From Actinomycetota bacterium (GTDB lineage Bacteria; Actinomycetota; Acidimicrobiia; Acidimicrobiales; JAJPHE01): a stretch of 42,681 nt of DNA. Below, one piece after another: positions 8,061-16,194 of this stretch. Position numbers and translations under genes: made by a program. The stretch's first letter is position 1; every line of letters begins with the position of its first letter. The notes under the pieces are model-generated. The model searched no databases. It worked only from the letters and a program-made list of their open reading frames with translations, and had not been told where the DNA came from. The stretch covers positions 1-42,681 of the forward strand of contig DAHUYE010000006.1 of NCBI GenBank assembly GCA_027315345.1, given 5' to 3'.

Positions 8061-9205
8061 GGCCGTCGGTAGCGGGCCAGCAGGCCGCGGGCGATCACCA
8101 TGCGCTGGATCTCGTTGGTGCCCTCTCCGATGATCATGAGCGGGGCGTCGCGGTAGTAGCGCTCGATGGGGAGTTCGGTGGTGTACCCGTAGCCGCCGTG
8201 GATCCGCATCGACTCGGTGGCGATCTCCAGGGCTGACTCGGAGGCGAACAGCTTGGCCATACCCGCCTCCACGTCGGCGCGCTCCCCAGCGTCGAGCTTG
8301 GCCGCCGCCGAACGGGTGAGGAGCCGGGAGGCCTCCAGCTTGGTGGCCATGTCGGCCAGCTTGAACTGGATGGCCTGGTGGGCGGCAATGGGCGACCCGA
8401 AGGTCTGCCGCTCCTGGGCGTAGGCGATGGCGGCCTCGAAGGCGGCCCGGGCCACCCCGCAGGCCCGGGCGGCAATGTTGACCCGGCCCAGTTCCAGGGC
8501 GCTGAGGATCTGGGGGAGGCCCCGCCCCAGGTTCTCGGCTCCGCCCAGAACCGATTCGGCCGGGACCCGGTGGTCCACGTAGGACATCTCCACCGTCTCG
8601 ATCCCCTTGTAGCCCAGCTTTCCGATCGACCGCGACACGCTGAGGCCGCCGCTGGAGGGACCGGGTTCCTTCTCCACCATGAAGCAGGTGATGCCCTCCG
8701 GGGCCCGGGCGGCCAGGGCGATGACCGAGGCTCTCTCCCCGTTGGTCACCCACATCTTGGTGCCGTTGAGGATGTATTGGGAGCCGTCCGGTTCAGCCCG
8801 GCAACTGATGTTGCGGGTGTCGCTGCCGGCGTCGGGCTCGGACAGGGAAAGGGCGCCGCGCAGTTCGCCCGTGGCCATGCGGGGCAGCAGGCGGGACTTC
8901 TGCTCGGATGTGCCGTGCAGCCGGAGCAGGGTGGCGGCCATGGTGTGGGTGTTGATGGCGCCGGTCAGGGACATCCACCCGGCCGAGAGCTCCTCCACCA
9001 CCCGGGCGTAGGTGGTGACGTCCATCCCCAGGCCGCCGTACTCCTCGGGGATGGTGCAGCCGAACAGACCCATGTCGGCCATGGCCGAGATCAGTTCACC
9101 CGGATAGGTGTCGGCGTGTTCGAGGTCGGAGGCGACCGGTAGCACCGAGCGCCGCACGAAGGCGGCCACGGCTTCAACCATCTCATCGGCCAGGGTCTGC
9201 TCCAC
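8057..9205 (-). CDS. Acyl-CoA dehydrogenase
   Basis: A 382-residue enzyme of normal acyl-CoA dehydrogenase length that introduces a trans-2 double bond into an acyl-CoA and passes electrons to electron-transfer flavoprotein. Motifs in order: IPEEYGGLGM, LSEPDAGSD (FAD/substrate region, about residues 122-130), MWVTNGERA, GRVNIAARACGVARAAF, RQTFGSPI, MRIHGGYGY and IGEGTNEIQRMVIARGLL, with Glu in GEGTNEIQ at the catalytic base position. Substrate unclear; short or branched chain is typical of this branch. It is followed with a four-base overlap by the methyltransferase and lies 33 bases after the sulfotransferase. Confidence 0.93.
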   Translation of the reverse strand: MEQTLADEMVEAVAAFVRRSVLPVASDLEHADTYPGELISAMADMGLFGCTIPEEYGGLGMDVTTYARVVEELSAGWMSLTGAINTHTMAATLLRLHGTSEQKSRLLPRMATGELRGALSLSEPDAGSDTRNISCRAEPDGSQYILNGTKMWVTNGERASVIALAARAPEGITCFMVEKEPGPSSGGLSVSRSIGKLGYKGIETVEMSYVDHRVPAESVLGGAENLGRGLPQILSALELGRVNIAARACGVARAAFEAAIAYAQERQTFGSPIAAHQAIQFKLADMATKLEASRLLTRSAAAKLDAGERADVEAGMAKLFASESALEIATESMRIHGGYGYTTELPIERYYRDAPLMIIGEGTNEIQRMVIARGLLARYRRP

Positions 9206-9238
9206 GGGCCGGGATGGTAGGCCCGGCAGGCGTCCGGG

Positions 9239-10372
9239 TCAGACGGCGGTCTGGGCCGGTAGGCCGGTCCGGGCGGATGCCACCTGGCGTGGCTCGGGCT
9301 GGGACACCGCCCCTGGTTGCGCCGGCTCGAATCGGGGCGGCCCGATGGCGGCCGCCACCCGCTCCCGGGTGTAGCGGTTGACCACCTCGTAGCGCCCCAC
9401 CGGAGAGAGAGCGGCGTGGCGCCGGTCTCGGATTTTTCCGTTCAACCGGGCCGGCACGGTGGTGGGCCACAGGGCGTAGCCGGCGGCGATGGTCCGCCGC
9501 CGGGGAGTCTGGTAACCCAGGGCGGCGGCGTTGCGCCGGATGGACAGGGAGATCAGAGCCCGATCGGCGGCGCCCAACCTCGGCTCCTCCGTGACTGCCG
9601 TCCGGAGCGGTCCGGTGGCGGCCGCCTGCCAGGCCGGCCGGCCGGTGAAGACGGCCGTGGTCTCCTGGCGCTGGGTGAGCATGGACGATTCGAAGTCCTC
9701 AGCCAGGAAAGAACACACCAGCCCCAGGGTGGCGGTGGGGCTGCCCACCAGATCCTCGTAACGCACCTGCAGGTAGTACTGGGGACCCCGGCCGATGCCG
9801 CTGCGGATGTTGGCCACCGTGTAGCGGTCCCACTGTTCGGCCAGCTTCCAGGCCGGCAGATCGTTGAAGGGCGTACCCAGAGTGGAGCTGATGGTCCGCC
9901 GGGGCTCCCGTATCAGGTGGATGACCTGAGCATCGGGGAAGAGTTGCCAGATCTGGTCGGCCGTCTGCCAGGGCGTCTTCTCCGACCAGCGGGCCTTGCC
10001 CTCCCGTTGGCAGAGGTCCAGCCCGACCGTCTCCAGGAGGCTCCCGTAGCCGACCGGGCCGGAGGGCACATCCGCCATCAGCCGGGCGATGTCAAAGCCG
10101 AACCGGTCCAGCAATCCACCCGGCAGGTTGATCAACTCCAACAGGGCTGCCCGCCGGCGGCTGGGATCGCTCAGATCACCCCAGTAGTCGGACAGATTGA
10201 CGATGCGGAACCAGAAGTGCATCTCCGGCAGGGCGGCGATGGAAGGGTGGGCTCCCAGCATGGCCTGGAGCAGCGTGGTGCCGCTGCGGGCCGCGCCGAT
10301 GACGAAGATGGGGCGGGGTGCGGGCTTCGGAGTGCTCGGAGACCGATCCGATGCCACCAAATACTCTGTCAT
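9239..10372 (-). CDS. Sulfotransferase family protein
   Basis: A 377-residue protein of the Sulfotransfer_3-type family, transferring sulfuryl groups from PAPS to an unknown acceptor. The 5'-phosphosulfate loop FVIGAARSGTTLLQAML is at about residues 23-39 and the 3'-phosphate motif HLIREPRRTISS at about 150-161. The acceptor-side helices between them are Trp/Phe-rich. The Pro/Gln-rich C-terminal 35 residues look disordered. First gene of the minus-strand operon; the 110-base gap to the divergent MaoC gene must hold both promoters. Such proteins in actinobacteria often act on lipids or glycans, but nothing here identifies the acceptor. Confidence 0.85.
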   Translation of the reverse strand: MTEYLVASDRSPSTPKPAPRPIFVIGAARSGTTLLQAMLGAHPSIAALPEMHFWFRIVNLSDYWGDLSDPSRRRAALLELINLPGGLLDRFGFDIARLMADVPSGPVGYGSLLETVGLDLCQREGKARWSEKTPWQTADQIWQLFPDAQVIHLIREPRRTISSTLGTPFNDLPAWKLAEQWDRYTVANIRSGIGRGPQYYLQVRYEDLVGSPTATLGLVCSFLAEDFESSMLTQRQETTAVFTGRPAWQAAATGPLRTAVTEEPRLGAADRALISLSIRRNAAALGYQTPRRRTIAAGYALWPTTVPARLNGKIRDRRHAALSPVGRYEVVNRYTRERVAAAIGPPRFEPAQPGAVSQPEPRQVASARTGLPAQTAV

Positions 10373-10482
10373 GCCATCCCCATCTTTGCCGCCCGGCCAA
10401 ACATGCGTCGAAAATTGCCTGAGCGACCTGGGAATCAGCTGTGCATGGGATTAAGTCCGGGGTCAGGGCTAGCTTCGGGACC

Positions 10483-10998
10483 ATGACCGTGTACGAGCGC
10501 CCCTTCGGGCGGTACTTCGAGGACTTCGAGCCCGGGGACATTTATCAGCACTGGCCGGGCAAGACCATCACCGAATACGACGACCACCTGTTCTGCATGA
10601 TCACCATGAACCACCATCCGCTCCACACCAACGAGTGGTTTGCCGAGAACGAGACGGTCCAGAAGCAGAACGTGGTGGTCGGGAACCTGGTCTATTCGCT
10701 GGTCCTGGGGATGAGCGTTCCCGACGTCAGCGGCTCGTGTATCGCCAATCTGGAAGTCGAGACGCTGAGCCATAAGAAGCCGACCTTCCACGGGGACACC
10801 ATCTACGCCTCCACCCGGGTGCTGGACAAGAAACTCTCCTCGTCCAAGCCCGACCGGGGGATCGTCACGGTGGAGACCAAGGGCGTGAATCAGCGGGGCG
10901 AAGAGGTCTGCTACTTCCGGCGCAAGCTCATGGTCTGGACCAAGGAGGCGGCGCCGTCCCGCATGCGCCCCTACGGGGAGGAGTTGTGGGAGTCATGA
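10483..10998 (+). CDS. MaoC-like hydratase, probable mesaconyl-CoA hydratase type
   Basis: A 171-residue single hot-dog MaoC dehydratase. The substrate-binding dyad region is [17 protein letters not shown] (Asp replaced by Asn, His present), then [21 protein letters not shown] and [15 protein letters not shown]. This version closely resembles the MaoC protein found beside the malyl-CoA-lyase-like and acyl-CoA dehydrogenase genes in Streptomyces ethylmalonyl-CoA clusters. There it is thought to hydrate mesaconyl-CoA to beta-methylmalyl-CoA, which the lyase encoded at 1597 would then cleave. ATG 10483 is the first start after an in-frame GC-poor leader. It overlaps the next gene by four bases (ATGA). 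Confidence 0.82.
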   Translation: MTVYERPFGRYFEDFEPGDIYQHWPGKTITEYDDHLFCMITMNHHPLHTNEWFAENETVQKQNVVVGNLVYSLVLGMSVPDVSGSCIANLEVETLSHKKPTFHGDTIYASTRVLDKKLSSSKPDRGIVTVETKGVNQRGEEVCYFRRKLMVWTKEAAPSRMRPYGEELWES

Positions 10999-11720
10999 TC
11001 CCCGAGAGCGTCGAGTTCCACTTCGATCCCCTCTGTCCGTTCGCCTACCAGACCTCGCACTGGATCCGGGAGGTCCGGCGTCAGAACGGCCTGCGGATCG
11101 ACTGGTGCTTCTTCAGCCTGGAGGAGATCAACCGGGAGGAGGGCAAGAAGCACCCCTGGGAGCGGGACTGGTCCTATGGCTGGTCCCTCATGCGGATCGG
11201 GGCCCTCCTGCGCCGTCGGGACATGTCCCAACTCGACGCCTGGTACGCCCGCATCGGCTCGGCTCTGCACCGGGAGGCGGGTAAGCCCCATGACCCTCAG
11301 GTGGCCCGGACGCTGATGGGCGAGATCGGGCTGGATCCCGGGCTGGTGGACGAGGCGCTTGACGATACGACCACCCATGAGGAGGTCAAGGCCGACCACG
11401 ACCGGGTGGTGGCCATGGGCGGCTTCGGCGTGCCCACGCTCTTCTTCCCCGACGGCCAGGCCCTCTTCGGCCCGGTGGTGATCGATCCGCCCGAAGGCGA
11501 AGCCGCCCTGAATCTTTGGCAGACCGTCACCGGATGGCTGGAGTTCCCCAACCTCTACGAGATCCAAAGGCCCAAGGCGCCGGCCGACATCAAGGCCATA
11601 GCCGAGTCGCTCCAGCCTTACCTCCAGGGACGGGACTGGGACAGCATCGACCGGGGCAAGCGGATCAACATCCCCGGTGATCCCCGTCGCCGGGGCGGAG
11701 CCGGGGCCGAAAAGGCGTGA
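10995..11720 (+). CDS. DsbA-family thioredoxin-fold protein (mycothiol-dependent nitroreductase-like)
   Basis: About 241 residues. ATG 10995 overlaps the MaoC stop (ATGA); a GTG at 10986 is also in frame but less likely. The N-terminal [20 protein letters not shown] is the DsbA/2-hydroxychromene-2-carboxylate isomerase-type active site, with a single Cys (DPLCPF). This matches the mycothiol-using DsbA-like family of actinobacteria rather than a CxxC oxidase. The cis-Pro loop [13 protein letters not shown] is near residues 142-154. No signal peptide, so cytoplasmic. It lies between the MaoC hydratase and a mycothiol-dependent DinB-fold enzyme, which fits a thiol-linked redox or conjugation role. 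Confidence 0.8.
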   Translation: MIPESVEFHFDPLCPFAYQTSHWIREVRRQNGLRIDWCFFSLEEINREEGKKHPWERDWSYGWSLMRIGALLRRRDMSQLDAWYARIGSALHREAGKPHDPQVARTLMGEIGLDPGLVDEALDDTTTHEEVKADHDRVVAMGGFGVPTLFFPDGQALFGPVVIDPPEGEAALNLWQTVTGWLEFPNLYEIQRPKAPADIKAIAESLQPYLQGRDWDSIDRGKRINIPGDPRRRGGAGAEKA

Positions 11721-12541
11721 GCCCGGCGTCCATCCCGAAGGCGGCCGTGACCGCCGCCCTGGTCGAGGAGTGGGACACCCTGGCCGGGTTGCTGGCGGAG
11801 TTGAGCGAAGCCGAGTGGGCCACGCCCACCGCCCTGCCCGGCTGGTCGGTCAAGGATGTGGCCGCCCACGTGGTCGGCACCGAATTGTCACTGACCGGCC
11901 AGGCCTCCCCGGCGCTGGCCGAGGACACCAGGGCCAAGCCCCACATCAAGAACGACATCGGCGCCATCAACGAGGCCTGGGTGGAGTCCTTCCGGGCCGG
12001 CCCCGGCTCCGAGGTGGTCGACCGGCTCCGGTCGGTCACGGCCCAGCGCCGGGCCGAACTGGAGGCCATGACCCAGGAGGCCTTCGACGCCGACTCCTGG
12101 ACCCCGGCCGGACCGGGCAGTTACGGCCGCTTCATGCAGATCCGGGTCTATGACTGCTGGATCCACGAGCAGGACATCCGCGCCGCCCTGGGCCGTCCCG
12201 GCCATGACTCGGGTCCGTGCGCGGAGCAGTCCCTGGATGAGGTCGTCCGGGCCCTGGGCTACATCGTGGGCAAGAAGGCGGGCGCCCCCCAGGGGGCATC
12301 GGTGAGCATCGAACTGGAGGGGCCCACCCGCCGGAGCCTGCATGTCAGCGTGGACGGCCGGGCCACGGTTGTGCCGGTCCTGGACGGCCCGGCTGCGGCG
12401 CTGATCCGGATGCCCTTCGGGGTCTTCATGGCCATGGTCTCGGGCCGAGTGCCGGCCGACCCGGCCCATCCGGAGGTGACCATCGAGGCCGACACCGATC
12501 TGGGCGCCCGGATCGTCGCCTCTCTCAACTTCACCATCTGA
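11717..12541 (+). CDS. Maleylpyruvate isomerase-family mycothiol-dependent (DinB-fold) protein
   Basis: A 274-residue protein with the N-terminal four-helix DinB-like metal-binding domain of the actinobacterial mycothiol-dependent family. Seen: [17 protein letters not shown] (first metal His), then a conserved [18 protein letters not shown] (His-x-x-Asp, about residues 150-167), and a C-terminal SCP2-like beta domain. The start GTG overlaps the upstream stop by four bases (GTGA), so the three plus-strand genes form one operon. Members use mycothiol as cofactor or leaving thiol; the substrate is not visible from sequence. Confidence 0.85.
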   Translation: MSPASIPKAAVTAALVEEWDTLAGLLAELSEAEWATPTALPGWSVKDVAAHVVGTELSLTGQASPALAEDTRAKPHIKNDIGAINEAWVESFRAGPGSEVVDRLRSVTAQRRAELEAMTQEAFDADSWTPAGPGSYGRFMQIRVYDCWIHEQDIRAALGRPGHDSGPCAEQSLDEVVRALGYIVGKKAGAPQGASVSIELEGPTRRSLHVSVDGRATVVPVLDGPAAALIRMPFGVFMAMVSGRVPADPAHPEVTIEADTDLGARIVASLNFTI

Positions 12542-12584
12542 AGCGCTGCCCGCCGCACCCGGGAGCGCCGGCCGGCCAGCCGTC

Positions 12585-13460
12585 TCAGGAGCTCAGGAAG
12601 GCGATGATGCGCCGGCCGACTTCCTCGGGCTTCTCCAGGTGGAGGAAGTGCCCGGCGCCTTCGATAATGACGGCGTCGGAGCCCGGCCCCAGGAAGTCGG
12701 CGGCCGAGCGGGCCAGATCCACTCCCATGCAGCCGTCCTGGTCCCCGTGGAGATACAGGGTGGGCTGGGGCGTAGGGGCCCCGGTGGCGGCCTGCTCGGC
12801 GGCCAGGTCCGGGTCGGGGGCGGTGGTGCCGAACTGGGCCCGGTAATAGCCCAGGGCCGCGGCCAGATTGGGGGCCGCCCCCAGGGCGTCCCGGACGTGG
12901 GCCATGTCCTCGGTGCAGTCATAACCGGGGGACCAGTCCAGCCACAGCCTCTCGACGTAAGCCAGGTTGTTCATGGGAACGGCCACATCCGCCAGCGGGC
13001 TCTGGAAGAAGAACATGTACCAGCTGCGCCGGAGCTGGTCGTAGGAGAGGAAGCCGGCCCCCATGGCCCCGGCCGGGGGCACGGCGGCGGTGACCACCCG
13101 ACGCCACCGGTCCGGCTCATGGGCGGCGGCTCCGTAGGCGGCGATGGCCCCCCAGTCGTGGCCGATCAGCACGGCCTGGTCGGTGCCCCCCAGGGCCCGG
13201 TGCAGGGCGCAGGCGTCGGCCACCAGGGCGCCGGTCTGGTACCGGCCGTCGGAGGGAACCGAGGTGGGGGCATAGCCGCGCATGAAGGGGGCCACCACGT
13301 GGTAGCCGGCTTCGGCCAGATCCTCGGCCAGGTACCGCCAGGTGTGGGCGGTGTCGGGGAACCCGTGCAGGCACAGGGCCAGCGGTCCTCCCGGCGGGCC
13401 TGTCTCCAGGTAGGCGAAGTCGATCCCGTTGGCGGCCACCCGGGCCTGGCTGAGGGTCAT
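12585..13460 (-). CDS. Alpha/beta hydrolase, epoxide hydrolase-like
   Basis: A 291-residue alpha/beta hydrolase. The oxyanion-hole motif is CLHGFPDTAHTWRYLA (about residues 30-45). The nucleophile elbow is LIGHDWGAIAAY, with Asp rather than Ser as in epoxide hydrolases and haloalkane dehalogenases. The acid is near GDQDGCMG and the base His lies in GAGHFLHLEKPEEV. Cap-domain residues lie between 135 and 225. The fold and Asp nucleophile are clear; the substrate is not. It converges on the preceding operon with a 43-base gap and is divergent from pilT with 60 bases between starts. Confidence 0.9.
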   Translation of the reverse strand: MTLSQARVAANGIDFAYLETGPPGGPLALCLHGFPDTAHTWRYLAEDLAEAGYHVVAPFMRGYAPTSVPSDGRYQTGALVADACALHRALGGTDQAVLIGHDWGAIAAYGAAAHEPDRWRRVVTAAVPPAGAMGAGFLSYDQLRRSWYMFFFQSPLADVAVPMNNLAYVERLWLDWSPGYDCTEDMAHVRDALGAAPNLAAALGYYRAQFGTTAPDPDLAAEQAATGAPTPQPTLYLHGDQDGCMGVDLARSAADFLGPGSDAVIIEGAGHFLHLEKPEEVGRRIIAFLSS

Positions 13461-13520
13461 GGCCAGGAAGTATGGCCCGCCGCCTCAAGAAGGCCCCCCT
13501 GGCCTGCCGATACAGGGGGC

Positions 13521-14615
13521 ATGACCCACCCCTGGCTGGACGCGCTCCTGGGCTTTCTGGCCGACGCCGACGGATCGGACCTCCACATCAAGGCGGGGAC
13601 GCGCCCCCGCATCCGCGTGGACGGCCACATGCGGGTCCTGCCCGTCCCCGACGCCGTCACCCCGGAGGCGACGGCCCAGGTGGTGGATGTAATCATGCCT
13701 CCCGGGGTCAGGGAGCGGTTCGCCTCCACCCACGAGGCTGACTTCGCCTACAGCAATCCGGAGCTGGGTCGGTTCCGGGTCAACGCCTACCTGCAGCGGG
13801 GCTCGGTGGCCCTGGTCCTGCGGCGGGTCCGCTCGGTGATACCGACTCTGGACCAACTCGGCATGCCGGAGGTGGTCCGGGACCTGGCCGACAATCCCCG
13901 GGGCCTGGTGCTGGTGACCGGCCCGACCGGGTCGGGCAAGACCACCACCCTGGCGGCGGTGGTGGACCGCATCAACCGCACCCGGGAGTGCAACATCGTC
14001 ACCATCGAGGACCCGGTCGAGTACCTGCACCAGGACGACCTGGCTTCGGTCAGCCAGCGGGAGGTGGGCACCGACACCGACGGCTTCGCTCCCGCCCTGC
14101 GGGCGGCCATGCGCCAGGACCCCGACGTCATCCTGGTGGGGGAGATGCGCGACCTGGAGACGGTGGAGGCGGCCCTGACCGCGGCCGAGACCGGCCATCT
14201 GGTCCTCTCCACTCTTCACACCATCGACTCCTCGGAGACGGTCAACCGCATCGTCGACGTCTTCCCGCCCCACCAGCAGCGCCAGGCCCGCTCCACCCTG
14301 GCCGGCACCCTGCGGGGCGTGGTGTCCCAGCGGCTCATCCCCAAGGCCTCCGGCCCGGGCCGGGTCCCGGCCGTGGAGGTCATGGTCGTCAACGGCCGGG
14401 TCCAGGCCAGCATCCTCGAGCCGCAGCGGGCCACCGAGCTGGCCGAACTGGTCAGCGAGGGCGACTACTACGGCATGCGCAGCTTCGACCAGTCCCTCTA
14501 CGACCTGTTCGAGGCGGGGACCATCACCCTGGATGCGGCCCTGGGCAACGCCAGCCGGCCCCACGACCTGAGGGTCCGCCTGGAGCGGGCCGGCCTGGTG
14601 GCCACCGGCTCCTGA
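13521..14615 (+). CDS. pilT: PilT/VirB11-type secretion ATPase (twitching retraction ATPase-like)
   Basis: A 364-residue PilT-like hexameric ATPase. Seen: N-terminal GSDLHIKAGTRPRIRVDG, Walker A GPTGSGKTTT at about residues 134-143, Asp box IVTIEDPVEYLH, Walker B DVILVGEMRDLET and His box LSTLHTIDSSETVNRIVDVFP. In type IV pilus systems PilT depolymerises the pilus. No other pilus gene is in the window, so it is a lone copy here, common for actinobacterial pilT. The open frame extends far upstream, but ATG 13521 gives the usual PilT N-terminus. Confidence 0.92.
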   Translation: MTHPWLDALLGFLADADGSDLHIKAGTRPRIRVDGHMRVLPVPDAVTPEATAQVVDVIMPPGVRERFASTHEADFAYSNPELGRFRVNAYLQRGSVALVLRRVRSVIPTLDQLGMPEVVRDLADNPRGLVLVTGPTGSGKTTTLAAVVDRINRTRECNIVTIEDPVEYLHQDDLASVSQREVGTDTDGFAPALRAAMRQDPDVILVGEMRDLETVEAALTAAETGHLVLSTLHTIDSSETVNRIVDVFPPHQQRQARSTLAGTLRGVVSQRLIPKASGPGRVPAVEVMVVNGRVQASILEPQRATELAELVSEGDYYGMRSFDQSLYDLFEAGTITLDAALGNASRPHDLRVRLERAGLVATGS

Positions 14616-14689
14616 GCCGGTCCCGGCCCAGGGGGTCCCACGGCGGCGCCGGGCGCACCCGAAATCGGAGCTGCCCCGCCGGGCGGGAA

Positions 14690-14705
14690 AGTGACCCTTG
14701 TCACA
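14690..14705. promoter_or_regulatory. CRP/FNR-like palindrome AGTGACCCTTGTCACA
   Basis: GTGA-N6-TCAC palindrome in the 154-base gap between pilT and the CTG-started hydrolase. It matches the CRP-family consensus TGTGA-N6-TCACA at nine of ten arm positions. It lies about 65 bases before the hydrolase start, a position compatible with activation. No convincing -35/-10 pair is seen nearby. Confidence 0.45.
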
Positions 14706-14769
14706 TACGCTGTTCCGGCAGAGTTCACCGAGGGTACATTTCCTGAGCAAGCATTAGGGGGGTCGGACA

Positions 14770-15597
14770 CTGAAGGTCACTTTCTACGGGGTGCGCGGGT
14801 CCTGCCCCTGCCCGAGCGAGGCCAACCGGCGCTACGGGGGGAACACCGCCTGCGTGGCCGTCGAGGCCGGCCCCGGTGATCCGATCATCCTCGACCTCGG
14901 CACCGGCCTCCGGTCGCTCGGCATGGCCCATGGCGCCGACCGGGATTACCGCGGCGCCGCCCTCATCACCCATATGCACTGGGACCACGTGCAGGGCCTT
15001 CCCTTTTTCCCGCCCATCCACCGGCCCGGGAGCCGTCTCGACGTCTACGGCCCGGGTCAGGAGGACGGCCCGCTGGCTGAGGTGTTCAGCGGCCTGATGC
15101 GCCCGCCCTATTTCCCGGTCCAGTACAGCGAGCTCCAGGGCGACATCACCTTCCACGACGTGGCCAGCGACACCTTCGCGGTGGGGGAGGCCAAGGTCAC
15201 CGCCCGCCCGGTCCCCCACGTCGGTCCCACGGTCGGGTACCGCATCGAGTGGAACGGGCGGAGCCTCGGCTACATCAGCGACCACCAGCAGCCCAAGTCC
15301 GGCCACCAGGTGGCCGAGTCGGTGCTGGAGCTGCTGGACGGGGTCGACCTGCTCATCCACGACGCCCAGTACACGCCGGCAGAGTTGTCCGAGCGGTCGG
15401 ACTGGGGGCACTGCACCGTCGACTATGCCGTCTGGGTGGCCAAGGAAGCCGGGGCCAAGGCCCTGGCCCTGTTCCATCACGACCCCGGCCATGGCGATGA
15501 GGAGATCGACCGCATGCTCGACTGGGGCCGCTGCCTGGGGGGCAACGCCGGGGTCGAGGTCCTGGCTGCCGCCGAAGGCGAGAGCCTGGTCGTCTGA
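14770..15597 (+). CDS. Metallo-beta-lactamase-fold hydrolase, apparent CTG start
   Basis: About 275 residues. The metal motif is LITHMHWDHVQG (HxHxDH, about residues 63-74), with further ligands at PVPHVGPT, YISDHQQ and LFHHDPGH. This is a PhnP/RNase Z-like hydrolase branch. Conserved relatives begin M-K-V-T-F-Y-G-V-R-G-S. Here those residues follow an in-frame CTG at 14770, 12 bases after a stop at 14755, with no ATG, GTG or TTG between. The G-run AGGGGGG 7 to 13 bases upstream can serve as the ribosome site. GTG 14791 would delete the first beta strand. Function unknown. Confidence 0.85.
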   Translation: MKVTFYGVRGSCPCPSEANRRYGGNTACVAVEAGPGDPIILDLGTGLRSLGMAHGADRDYRGAALITHMHWDHVQGLPFFPPIHRPGSRLDVYGPGQEDGPLAEVFSGLMRPPYFPVQYSELQGDITFHDVASDTFAVGEAKVTARPVPHVGPTVGYRIEWNGRSLGYISDHQQPKSGHQVAESVLELLDGVDLLIHDAQYTPAELSERSDWGHCTVDYAVWVAKEAGAKALALFHHDPGHGDEEIDRMLDWGRCLGGNAGVEVLAAAEGESLVV

Positions 15598-15618
15598 GGC
15601 CCCGGGGTACGGTGCGGC

Positions 15619-16122
15619 GTGGTCCGCGTCGACATGCCCGGTGAGGACGGTTCCATCGACTCCTCGGAGTTCCGCACCGTCCTGGGTCACTTCGCCAGCG
15701 GGGTGACCATCGTGACCGGAGCGGGACCGTCCGGACCCGTGGGGCTGACCTGCCAGGCCTTCTTCGGGGCCTCCCTGGAGCCGCCCCTGGTGCTCATCTC
15801 GCCTCAGCTCAGCTCCACCAGCTGGCCCAAGGTGGCCGAGACGGGGGCTTTCTGCGTCAACGTCCTGTCCGAGGACCAGGAGACGCTGTGCCGGGCCTTC
15901 GCGGTGTCGGGCGGGGACAAGTTCAAAGGGGTGGGCTGGTCGGCCGGGCCCACCGGCTCGCCGGTGATCGAGGGTTCCCTGGCCTGGATCGACTGCCGCG
16001 TCCAGGACATCCGCCCGGCCGGTGACCACTACCTGGTGCTCGGTTCGGTGGTCGACCTCGGTTACGCCCGGGGCAAGCCGCTCATCTTCTACCGCGGCGG
16101 GTTCGGGGGATTCGAGGCCTGA
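15619..16122 (+). CDS. Flavin reductase-like (FMN-binding split-barrel) protein
   Basis: About 167 residues of the flavin reductase domain family, FMN- or FAD-binding. Seen: FRTVLGHFASGVTIVTG at the N-terminus, GLTCQAFFGASLEPPLVLIS, FCVNVLSEDQE, and a C-terminal PLIFYRGGFGGF. Such proteins supply reduced flavin to monooxygenases or act as stand-alone reductases. GTG 15619 is used; ATG 15634 is a close alternative. It follows the hydrolase by 21 bases in the same direction. No partner monooxygenase is in the window. Confidence 0.88.
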   Translation: MVRVDMPGEDGSIDSSEFRTVLGHFASGVTIVTGAGPSGPVGLTCQAFFGASLEPPLVLISPQLSSTSWPKVAETGAFCVNVLSEDQETLCRAFAVSGGDKFKGVGWSAGPTGSPVIEGSLAWIDCRVQDIRPAGDHYLVLGSVVDLGYARGKPLIFYRGGFGGFEA

Positions 16123-16194
16123 AGCCGGACAAAGAGGACCAACCGCTCCAATCTTCGGCGTTATCCCGCACGGTGAGCGCAGGAACCACCCTGG

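Noticed and set aside
10373-10482. Clear promoter pair between the sulfotransferase and MaoC genes
   Set aside because: The gap must hold promoters, but no hexamer pair stands out enough to place one.
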